Source: Phoebastria nigripes | Taxonomy: Eukaryota > Chordata > Aves > Procellariiformes > Diomedeidae | Direction: 5' to 3' | Assembly (NCBI GenBank): GCA_035582835.1 | Contig: JAYKAV010002553.1 | Span: 992,458-1,056,457, forward strand | DNA: 64,000 nucleotides | Part shown: piece after piece, positions 38,701 through 50,700 of the stretch | How positions within the stretch are numbered: the stretch's first letter is position 1 | Layout: every line of letters starts with the position of its first letter | The notes under the pieces: generated by a model | Databases searched by the model: none | What the model saw: the letters and a program-made list of their open reading frames with translations, nothing else | What the model was told of the DNA's origin: nothing | Translations under genes and position numbers: made by a program

Positions 38701-41700
38701 CACCAGAGAATCAGCTCCAGCTTCTTGTATTACTTCAGAAAATAATTCCAATCCATCAGCTTCTGCACATGAATGCCAAAGCTAGTGTTTCTTTTATAGT
38801 GCATGCACTGTCACATTTCATCTTGAGGAGCATGTATCACATGTCCTGGCTGACCAGTTTGCTTGTGGGTAGCAAGCTTAAAGGCTTGCCCCAACCAAAT
38901 CACATTAATTCTATAGTCTTTTGTGCTGGACAGTAAAAGTCAGTAATAAAATCAAGTACCTGGTGAGAATGTTGGCTTAAAACTGGCCTGGTTACATTCA
39001 GTGAGCCAAAAAAGAAGTCAGCAGGTTCTAAGAGACTAAAACATACAGCCCATTGTAGAGATGACAGTGTGAATTTTACCCAAGAAGTAGAAGGGAATTT
39101 GTGTATTTAGTAAGCTGCTTTTGGCCCTCTAGGTTTTTGTCCAGAAGGACAATAATAATAATAATTGTGATGAGTGGGAATATCAATGTGATTGAGGACT
39201 GCATAATTAGGCCTTCAGTATGTCTAGCAGTAACAATGCTATTGACTTCAACAGAGGCCCTCAATGAGTAAAATATAGCTCTCTGGAATTAAAAGTAGCA
39301 AAATGTGACCCCAAAACAAAAAGTCACCCAAACCAATTTACAACCAATTCACATGGGCCATGAGTGCCGCTCAGATCAAGCAGCAAGACAGCAAGATGGA
39401 ACATAGACAGCAAGAACGAAGGAATTCACTTCAGCCTGAAGATTCATTCCCAGCCCAGGGCACAAATGTATCTCACTCCATATTCATGATCTGCTTTTTC
39501 TCTTCCCAGAGAGTGAAATACGAGTCCGACTGCAGAGCGCATCTCCCTCTGGCAGATGTAAGTGCCATGGCTTTTATTCCAGGGGGATCAGGTATAAGAC
39601 AGAGGGTGTTGCTCTGGGTATGTCTGCAGTGTTTCTGGGACCCAGTCTTCATGACAGATAGCAGCATGTCATTCTTTTTTTCCTGTTAAGAACGTTCATT
39701 TGTCTCCCCTTTCTGAACAAGGAAGCATGCAGTGGGTTAGATGGTGGTCTTGCAAGGATGTAGTTGTACTTAGTGCCAGAAATGAGGCCCTGAAGCTTTG
39801 TTATTACGTAAGTGGCACCCCCAGAAGGCACCCCCAGAAAGTACAACTTCATAGACACTCACAGGTAAATTCCACTGAATGGTTTAGCCAGGGCAAGATT
39901 ACAGATCAATGAAACAATGGCTTTTGGGTGAGTCTGGACACTTGCTTTTCCTGCCAGGGACAGAGTTGGATGATGTGAAACGTTTGCTGAAAGGAAGTCG
40001 ATCAGCCAGCTGCAGCCCTACTCGATCACCGTCAAGTACGCTCCCGATACCAAAAAAGGCTGTGGTGGAGACAAAGATGGTTACTGAGAGCTCTCAATCA
40101 GGTACTTGGCAGAGGATGGTTAGCAATGCTGCATCCATTCCAAACATTATTTGCCATAAAAATACCCAGTTGCTAAGAACATCCAAGTAAGAATACATGG
40201 TCTCTGTCCCAGACAGTGGTGGCAATACAGAAAAAGGGTCAGAATGCTGGAGGGCTGTCCAGATATTGCCTTAACAAGAGCCATCTTGGGTAGCTTTCTA
40301 GTGACTTGTCTAATTTCCATAAAAATAAGCCAGTTCCTGCTGCCACCAGCTTTAATTCAGAGGTGCTTCTGGCAGAGACAAGATCTCTAAGCCAACATGT
40401 CTTAGAGTGATTTGATCTCTTATCTCCAAACAAGATGGAGATAGCACTGAAGACAACATTTGGATCAGTGTTTGATTTATTGGCCACACCACATGGTTCA
40501 GAGATCACCAGAACTTGATAATAATAGCAGTGGTACTTAAAATACTATAACCAGCTTTTATTATTTATAAGCCTCACCACAGTGCTTGAGGCAGTGGTAT
40601 TCACATTCACTCCACTGTCCTCCACCAGTATCTAGGAACAAGCAATACCTTTTTTCTTGTGCATGGCTCAAATCCTGTCTAAAACAGGGAATTTTAGTCC
40701 AATACACTAGTGAACCAATCAGACCCACATGTGGGAATAAAAAAGTCATATGTCCCATGGCCCAGGATGATTTATTAAAAGAATGGCAGACCAAAGTGTT
40801 TTATTCTGGTATCATAGCATCTACAAGCAATGAAATCTCTTCAAGGTGTTTTGTGAATGATCATGCTATCAGGTCAATCTTTATTCCATTGGTTAAAATT
40901 CAGGTGGGCTGTAATTAGCTGGCATTTGAGATCAGTTATACGATGTTAACCTGGAGTCATTGTGTTGACTCCACAAGGGTAATTGAAATTTAAGGCAGAT
41001 GAAGTTGTTTGCCATGTAAACCTGCAATGCATGCTAAGCCACAAGCCTGGTCTAATTGAAAACCACTTCTGTTTGTTTGGGTTTTTTTACAGTGTCGGGG
41101 ACATATGATACAACCATACTGAATACCACCCTCCCTTCATACATGTGGTCCTCCACTCTGCCTGCTGGGTCTTCCCTTGGTGGATACCATAACAGCTCTT
41201 CCTTGATCAATGCTATGTCTCACTCTACAGGATCAGGTATGCTGCCTGGCCCACCCAGGCTTGAAGGATGTAACTCCATACTGAAACTGGGTCAACAGCA
41301 GTGGTTTTTTTGCACAAGCAAGAAGAACTAAAATGATGGAAGAGTCGAGATGGCAGGGGATATGCTTGAATTTTCTCTGGTATTCTGTAACTTGGTGCTC
41401 TCCGCTTCTACACTGACTGTATTTGAAAATCCTTCTTTGTGAGGACCTATTGTCCTGACTGCCTGATCTGTCGCTAAACTTTGATCATAGCTTTATCAAT
41501 GATGTCAGGCTCACATTCCCTACCAAAATTAGTTTTAGACTCTAGTTAACATTGGATTATCCTGGCCCATTGTAAGAACAACTGGGCCTAGCCCTTCAGT
41601 CCTCATAGACTAAAGATGTAATCAATAAGTCTTGAGTGTATATATATTATGTACCTCATAAGGCCCACTTCTAAATGCCAGGGATGCTGCATTTCCCAGC

Positions 41701-44700
41701 TGCAGAGAGAAACCACAGGAAGCTTTATAATAGCATGCTATTAAAAGCTTTGCTTTCTCACACTGTCTCACGATTGCAACTTGGCTGATGTAGGATTTTC
41801 TCCCCTTTGTCAGTTCAGTAAAAGAGAGGTTTGGTGTCACAATTTTCAAGATTTTTCCTCTGTGCAATTATTGTGCATTTTCACTAACTGCATTTCCAAG
41901 TGACTCTGACTCTTAATTTCTGTGACTCTGCCACTGACCTTTGGGTGCTGGATTTCCAATTCCAGAGAAGTAATAACATTTCACTTCCCCTTTTTGCAGT
42001 TTTTGGTGTTCCAAATAACCTGGCTCCCAGCAATCATACTCTGAACGCAGGCCTGAGCACTTCCTCTACAGGTCAGATTTTTCTCTTCTTCCCTTTACAC
42101 TTTCACAGCACCACAGTCCTGGCAGACATGTGCAATGAAATAATACCTGTATCACTCTATTTCTCTTCTGTTCCTCATCTCAGTGTCTGCAGCTTGTCTG
42201 CACACCCCAGTTATTCTTTGGTTACGGTGGATTTATTCTGAGTCAGCCCTGTATAGCTGGTGTTAGCTCCTATTTTTATCTGGGAGGCAGGGAAAACTAG
42301 AGATTTCCAAGGAGAATAATTTGTCTTTTGAAAGACACCTATTAGGCCAGCCTGTTTCTTCCCTAGAACAACTCAGGGTGATGCCTTAAAAAATAAACTC
42401 ATGTGTCCTAATCCATAAAGACCCACTGCTCCTCTGTCAGTTTTCCCTGTAATTTCCCTTTTCTTCACCTGGCTCATGGCTTCTGGCAGACTCTCTTCAA
42501 TGTCACTAAACCACTTCTCTTCCTTTCACAGTCATACACACTATGTCTACACAGCACAGTGCCATCATGCAGGGTCTCTGACTGGGCCTGCAGAGAGAGC
42601 AGGGTGTATGAGAGCAGTATATGACTGCACTAATATTGCCGCACTGATTCTGGCGCCAAAGGTGCCACTTTCCAAGCCGTTTGCTTCTCTCTGGACAGTA
42701 CGTTGACACATACTGTGTGCAGTTGTCTCCTTAAATTTCCCTTAGAGAGACCAAGCCAGTTTTCTGAATTTACGTTTTTCCCAAGTGCCTCACCTGCAGA
42801 AATGTCCGTGCAACCATGAGAGTGGCCTCACAATCTAACTTGAGATAATATTTTAAAATGGTCACCATTATTGTCCTGGGCCAACAATAACTTACAGAGC
42901 AAAATGATCTAAGGAAAAAAACATTTTGTAAGGAAGATCTTTGAACAGAAATGCTTAGGCCTGTGATGCCTCCAGCTAGCTGGTGAAATTTCTTGGGAGA
43001 GGTCGTCATTATTATCATTGTTTTTGTTTTGTTTTTAGCCAGAATACCACCTGCACTGCGGGACTCCTATAACCCCCATTGCAATGTTTTTCTTTGCAGT
43101 GTTTGGAGTTCAAAACAACCTGTCTCCAAGCTCTTCAACCCTGACCCAGAATGCTACTGCAGCCTCCGCAGGTCAGCAACAATTTAAGCCTAGAGAAAGT
43201 GTGAGGGTCACCAATGCGTGCTGCCTTCTCCCTACCCTTTTCTGTAGTGACTAGATAGTTCATATTGACAGAGGCTTCTTCATTACCATCTTCTTGTGTG
43301 GAGCAGTGTGGTATGAGGGATACTGAGGAACATTTCCTCTGCTTTGCATGTGCAGGAACAGCTCCCAGTGCCTATGTAAGTAGTAGAGATTTGCTTGCTG
43401 GGGAAGCNCTTGCTTGTTTAAGTTGTCCTAGGTACCCTGAATGAGAAAAGATTTTTTAAATGGTGTGCAGCCCAAGGTTGGTATGTGTAGGTACCTTGTT
43501 ATCCTTCATCTCTTTCATTGTCCAATTTTTTTCATTGCAGCATATGGGATGAAGAACACTTCTCAGAGCAACACCATGACAAGTACTGGTGTGTCGGCCT
43601 CAGCAGGTGAGTGTGTCATTCACAGTTTTTTAGGTATGGCCTTGTGCAAGCATATCATGATAAAAATGAGTTAGAGATTCAGGCCAGCTGAGTGACACTA
43701 ACACCTGGCTCCTCAGGAGCATGACTTGTCACTAGCCAAGTCTCCCACCAGTACCNTTCTGAAAAGAAAGCAAATGAGCCAGAAGCTAAGAATGAGCAAA
43801 TGAGCTGGTCTGATTCAGATCTCTCCCACTTTGTGGTAACTCGGATGATTTAATTGCAGCTATTTCTGCTCAACAGGCAGGTAACTGGATAGAAGATCAC
43901 ATGTGTGAAATTGTGCTTCATTTGAAGCCAAAACATTTGCAAGGTTGCTCTTAAACATCATTTTGCAGTAGTACCAGCCTCAACCACTGAAAAATCAAGG
44001 AATTGATTTATACATGATCAGATTGGTTTTTTTAATGAGAGAAGTTGAAGTCTTTCTACTGGCCTTTCATCCTTGAATGTTTGGGATTCATCTTTTCCAG
44101 CTTTTTTCTGCAACTCTGAGCGCTATAAATTAGTCTTTTATTTTTTGTCTAATGGAAGCCAAGTTTCTTTTGTAATCCAAGCACTCACAAAGATGAGGCT
44201 TAAAAATAGATGTAAATACCACAGAAGTTATGATAACATTTCTAATACAGGTTTACTCCAGGTTTGTGCTAGAATAATGGAATAATACTATTCCAGTTAT
44301 CTTGATTTTCAACGTTGTGTCAATTTGTGTGCAAATTCAGGTTTGTACACCATTCCAGGCATACTTGATGCTGCCTAATGGCAAAAGGGTGACCACACCG
44401 ATGTTTTTGAGCCTTGTTTGGCCTGTGCCCAACCTCAGTAAGCTACAGTTCGATGCCTCATAACCACGCATGACTCCCAAGGATATGGAGTGCTTTGTGC
44501 TTGACAAAATAGGTCTGCTAAAGGTGCTCCTCAGCTTGAAATGTGCTGGCTCTGATGCCCCTTGAGTGTCTGTCTCAGACTGAGTTTCTATGATTCTATA
44601 GTAAGTGTGTTTGAGAAGTGAAGAGGTCATTGAGCAAATCATTTCTATATGTGATTGAATTCCAGATGCTCTCCATTTCTGGTAGCAGTTGCTCCGCTGC

Positions 44701-47700
44701 TAGTGAAATACACATTTCTAAGGAAATCTAATGACACGCACAGCTCTCCTCTTAGCTTCCGTGACCAGTGTGTCTCTTACTGGGTGTTTATAGTAGTGGC
44801 AACCCTAATCACAATGGGACTAACCTATTTTAATGAACAGAAGTGTTGCAGCTTTTAGTTATGACTTATTGGCCCACACTTGTCTCCTCCTCTTTCCCAT
44901 CCTTTACCAATATTCCAGGGGGAACTGCTCTGAGCTCCCAGGGAGATGACATTCTGCGCAAAGACTGCAAGTTCCTGCTGCTGGAGAAGGAGAACGCCCC
45001 AGCAAAGAAGGAGATGGAGCTCTTGATCATGACAAAGGACAGTGGCAAAGTCTTTAGTGCCTCTACCACTGGGCTTAACGGAGGTAACTTCTCTTTTTCG
45101 GGACATGTGGGTATGCTGAGGGCAGAGAAATGGAGACTGATCATAGGGGAAGTTCAGAGTTCAGGACACTGCACCTGACTCAAACCCCTGCAAGCCAAAC
45201 AAGCAGCTCTGGCAGGCAGATAGCCTTTAACCATGCCATCTGCAATCTAGGTCTAGCTTTTGCATTTGAAGCTCCAGAGTGTGCCTTGGAACATTTCACA
45301 AAGCTCAGGAGCTTTGAAAGCAAAAACTAGATCTAGTTTAAACAGGCAGAGCTATTGTGGCTTCCCAGTAAAAAACATGCCTTTTACCAATGAAAGAAGA
45401 TAGGCCTAGTTGAACTTCTGGTGTAATGTTTTTAATTATATTCGGTTCCTGTTGAGGATCCTTTGTAGAAGACACCTTGAAGAAAGAGAAGCAGGGATTT
45501 TCCTCCTCTTACACTACAGATACTGGCCTAAAATCAGATGCAAATGGTAAGAGTTTGTCCCTGTGGCAATGCAATAGAACTTTTTCCTTCTGCCTCCATT
45601 ACTACCTCCCTGTTGCAAGCCCATGCTCTAAGTTTGATCATGTGTAGAAAGACTGTTAAAATCTCTTTTACTGCTGTTAAAACAGGAGGACTGAAATCTG
45701 TGCCAACAAGGGACAAAGCAACTTATGCAGGTAAGTGATGCAATTCCGACTTTCATTGGAGGGGAGCACCAAAGCACAGTATACAAAAAAGCAATCGTTC
45801 TTGAGTGAAATGAGTGATCTCTGTGCAATGACATCAGAGGGAAGGCATGTTCAGGAGGCTACTCTGTCTGTAATGAGCAGAGCACACACCAGAGAAATTG
45901 GTACCAGTGATTTGATTGTGGATGAGTGGGCAATTGGGATATTTTTTTATTGCTGCAGAAAATCAGACAGCTGACAGTACAGCTGCATCCTACTACCAGG
46001 ACAGATTTATGGGGAGGAGAAGGCTCAGACAGGCTATGCTGACTATTGCTGTCATTTATGGCTCAAAACTGTACAAAAAATTGACCCCAAGGGGATCACA
46101 TTTTTCAGCTGTTATTTTAAAAAGCACTGAGAGTTGTCCCCTGTTGGAATACCCATTGGGAATGCTGCTCCCAGCTTCTAAAGGACTAGAATTACACCCA
46201 CTGTGTGCAGAGTGGGCTGTGAAGATTTTTCTCCGTAGCCCTTTGTATAATGGATCAGACCTTGGTGTCCTTATTCTCAAGAGATTCTTGACTCTGAAGT
46301 CAAGGAACTCTTCCTTAACCAGGAGACTGCCCCTTCCCTCTTCCAGAAATACGAAATGGTGATGCAGGGGGTGCAATCGGATCAGCACCATCCTGGTGTC
46401 CCTGTGGTTCCTGCTGTAGCTGGTGGAAATGGCTCCTGGGTTTGCTTCTGGCCTGGTTGCTTCTCCTTGGATTGCTTTTTGGACTCATTGCTCTGGGTAA
46501 GTGTCGTGGTTTAACCCCAGCCAGCAACTAAGCACCACACAGCCGCGCGCTCACTCCCCCCTGGTGGGATGGGGGAGAGAATCGGAAGAGTAAATGTGAG
46601 AAAACTCATGGGTTGAGATAAAGACAGTTTAATAGGTAAAGCAAAAGCCACGCATGCAAGCAAAGCAAAACAAGGAATTCCTTCTCTACTTCCCATCGGC
46701 AGGCAGGTGTTCAGCCACCTCCAGGAAAGCAGGGCTCCATCATGCGTAACGGTTACTTGGGAAGACAAATGCCATCACTCAAACATCCCCCCCTTCCTTC
46801 TTCTTCCCCCAGCTTTATATACTGAGCATGACGTCACATGGTATGGAATACCCCATTGGCCAGTTGGGCTAGCTGTCCTGACTATGCTCCCTCCCAGCTT
46901 CTTGTGCACCTGGCAGAGCATGGGAAGCTGAAAAGTCCTTGACTGGTAGACTACTTAGCAACAACTAAAAACATCAGCGTGTTATCAACATTATTCTCAT
47001 ACTAAATCCAAAACATAGCACTATACCAACTACTAGGAAAAAAAAATTAACTCTATCCCAGCTGAAACCAGGACAGTAAGAAATAACTGAGGAACAAAAT
47101 GTTGAATGGGATAGAAAGACAAGCAGAGGGTGTAAGCTGGCAAAGAGGCCACGTACCAGAGATACCAAGCCAGAGAACTGAGGAGGAGCACATTCAGCTT
47201 GGTGGTGACTGCCACTAAGATATTACAAATGGACAGAAAGAATAGATAAGGAATATAAACCTGTGATGAGGGGTTATATAGTGTTGGGGTGAGCAGGATA
47301 GGAAAACTCCTAAGATCTGAGGTCTTACTTCTCAGAGACTAACAGATTCCAAAGTTGTCATTTGAACTCCAGATATCCCTGCTAGAAAAAAAGATACAAA
47401 GAATAATCCTGCAAAACTCAGTGGCCATAGCTATCTGACACAGTGTTGCCTTGTCCCTGCTATTAAAAGTAGGTATTTCAGGCATGCGTCTATGGCAGCA
47501 TGTTCCTTAGCATTTTACTTTAACCTTCCAGCGGAAGAAGTGAGAAAGCTGAAATCTCGTGTGGAAAACCTGGAAAAAATCAATGACGGCCTCCTGACAA
47601 TTAACCAAGGGAATTCAAAAATAGAAAAAGATGTTTCAAGAGTAGACTTTCTTCATGGTATTTCACCCTCCTCAACCTTCCCTTATGAAAATGAAGAGTC

Positions 47701-50700
47701 AGTTTGGTTGATGGTGAAGAACAGACTGAACAAGGAAATAGAACGAGGTGAGCAGAGTCAATGTCTGTGATGCTGCATGAGACCAGATTATTTAAAGGGG
47801 AGTGGGAGGATTTGATTGCCCAAGGGCCTAAAGACCAGGACTTTTAGAGTGCAATGAGGTCTGTCAAAAATAGTGCCCTCACATGTCCTCACAGACAGGC
47901 TGTGCTGGAGCTCAGAGTGCTGCCACTAACACTGGTGGTGCATCCCTTAAAGCCAGCAGAAATCGGAGAAGAAAGGAGGTTGTGGACATGCCAGGATGTA
48001 TCATGTTTGCTGTAGCAAGTGAGTTTTCCATTTTGAAAGAACTACACAGGAAAATGAACCCACACCTTATTTCTCATGCTACTTTTGTTAGCAAGGGAAA
48101 GATGATTTACTTCTGTTTAGCAGATGATGGAAATAGGTTAAGAACAGAGGAGCCTACATTCTCCCAGTTTCAGAATTTTCATGGATTTGCAAAAGCAAAT
48201 TTGCTGAGGAAACTCCACTTACCATGCTGTGCCATGCTGTGCTTGATAGCCTGTGCTGCCTGCAGCCTCAAAATCCAAATAGAAGGATCCTTGTACCTGA
48301 AGCAAGTAGCTATTCTGTTGTGTAATGCACTCTAACAGCTCCTTCACTTCCTGTTACAGGCTACTTCCGAGGAGAACCTGGTGAGAAAGGTACAGCCATA
48401 TAGTCCTTCTCTTCCCCTGTCCTCTTCCTTGGCTCTGGCAATGCACAAGTTTGGGGTGGATGTTGCCACAAGGGGCAATTGGCAGTGAGAAAGATGAAGC
48501 TGGTTTATACTTCAAGAAAAAGAGTGTAAAGCTAGTTTGCCACTTAAACTGTAGAAGGCCTGATCCCATGCAGAACTAATACAGGAGGCCAAATCTTGCA
48601 TTGTGCCAGTGTGAAAGGCAAGATCCTGTTTGCCACTAGTGGGATGGGTCTGATCCTGCACTATTCAAGTGTGAAGTGTCCCTATTCACCCATAAGTCCC
48701 TCATGTTTCATTGAAGGTGGGAAAGCAACTAGAAAAATAAGATGAATGAGTAATCATTGGAAATATCTCCAGGATCTCTCCTGATTTTTTTTTTTTTTTC
48801 CTTCTTTTCTAAGGTGACATGGGAATGCAAGGTCCCAGAGGTGAGTCTGGAGTTACCTGCTTTCTCAGGTAGATTGGCAGCCTGCCATAGGGCCTGGGTA
48901 GCAAATGGATTTTTGTTACTCCGGAAGTTAGAGAAGCTGATGCATTCTGTAGTTCAGAGGTTGTTGTGATGGTTGGGGTTTTTTGCTCTTCTTCCAGGCA
49001 ATGACAATTTTAGGGTTCACAGTAGAAGAGAAAACAGATCTCACTTTGAATCTAGAAACTTCTTTCACCTGGATGAAAGTCATTCCTGAAACCAAGCTCT
49101 ACCTGGTTTAATCACAGAGTGCTTCAGAGGATTTTGCGTGGTGTGAATGATTCAATCCATTGCATAAATACAAGGGGCCAGCGTGGCATTGCTGGAGATG
49201 GTAGAACTTGTAAACATGCCAGGAACATAAACTCCTTTTTCTGGGGGGTGAGGGTCAGCCAAAGTGACAGACAGGGATGACCTATTCCCCACTGACTGTC
49301 TATTTCTTTCTCCCTACAGGAGAGCGAGGACTTCCTGGTGTCCCAGGTGGGCAGTAGTACAATTTCCCTTTGAGGGAGGACATTTAGTGACATTACTGTA
49401 CGCAAGAGCAAATTTTGCACTGCAAACCTAGCTTGAGGTGGTTCTCTAAAGAGTCAATATTTAGCATAGACTAAATTGCTTGATTAATACCTTGGTGCTG
49501 AGCTACAGACACAGCTCAGAGACTTGGTTACAAGCAAGGCCTCAGCCTGACTTCCATTTAGTTGAACATGCCAAATTTGGGGGTGTGAAGATCCTAGCCT
49601 ACCTTTGAAAGAGTCCCACAGCTGCATGAATACTTGGCCCAACTTCCTTGTGCTCTTGTATGTATTGTGTTCTTCTAAAGAGATCCCTGTTCAAGTACCC
49701 ACCTTCCAAGTAATATATTCTTTACCCTAGCTGATTAATCCCTCCAGGCTTCAGGTTCCCCTAATTTGCATGTTATTCTTTCATGGTACACAGACAAGGA
49801 CTCTGAACATTTGTTGTGTTTTTCTTTCCAGGCATTCCTGGTCCAATTGGGCACCAAGGACCAGAAGGACCGAAAGGACAAAAAGGCAGCATGGGTAAGC
49901 ATCTCTATCAATGCTGTGAGTCTCTCACAATTGACTGACACATGGCATGGGAATACAGACATCAGGTTGGTGTGATCATTGCCTTCCCCCATGGAGGTGA
50001 CCATGGATCCTCTTGCCCAAAGCCTCCCATAAAGACACCTTTTTTTATAAGGCATTTGTTTCCTATAGGTGATCCTGGCATGGAAGGTCCCATGGGACAA
50101 AGAGGTCGAGAAGGGCTACCAGGGCCTCGAGGGGAGCCTGGACCACCTGGATTTGGAGAAAAAGGAGACAGAGGTAGGAACTAGGTGTCCCATTCTTGGA
50201 TAAAGCAGAGATGGACAAAAGCTAGTGTTTGGTCCCAATTTATAAAACACCTCAGTGATAGAATTTGATGTGATTACTCAAATTCAGATTTCGTTTTAGA
50301 CATTTCCCAGCACAGACAAATCTGGCCTAAGGGATTTTTTTTGCCAAACTTACAATGGGTGAACAAGGGTTGTTTTGTTTTACCAGGTCTCACAGTCAGG
50401 TTTGAATTTGGCAGAACCAAAAGCGCTTAGTATCAAGGTCATCTTCTTCCCTGTTATCCAAGTCACCAAAGCTGGGGGATTTGTCTTGTTTATCCTAAAG
50501 CCCAGTGAGATGAGATTTTTTTCTTGGACAATGCATGCTTATTTGGGTGTTTTGAACTGACCAGCAGATTATCCATGACACTTGCCAGAGAAAGAATAAC
50601 AGGAGATGGGATAATGGAAAAATAGGATCACAATCATATTCTACAGTATTTATTCATGCTTTTATTCTGCAGGTGTTGTTGGTGAGCCAGGTCCTCCAGG

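Larger units (their letters stand above)
32718..46346 (+). other. COL17A1: COL17A1 introns 2-17 (content note)
   Basis: Introns of the cytoplasmic-domain exons are mostly 0.4-1.9 kb. Besides the repeats listed, I found no nested gene, RNA gene or conserved extra exon. Intron 17 (45,977-46,346) happens to be open in the frame entering from exon 17, but it meets exon 18 in the wrong frame. Confidence 0.6.

Noticed and set aside
45916..46362. A 148-codon open frame running from intron 16 through the microexon into exon 18.
   Set aside because: It enters exon 18 in the wrong frame and includes no usable donor; intron retention would destroy the transmembrane segment.
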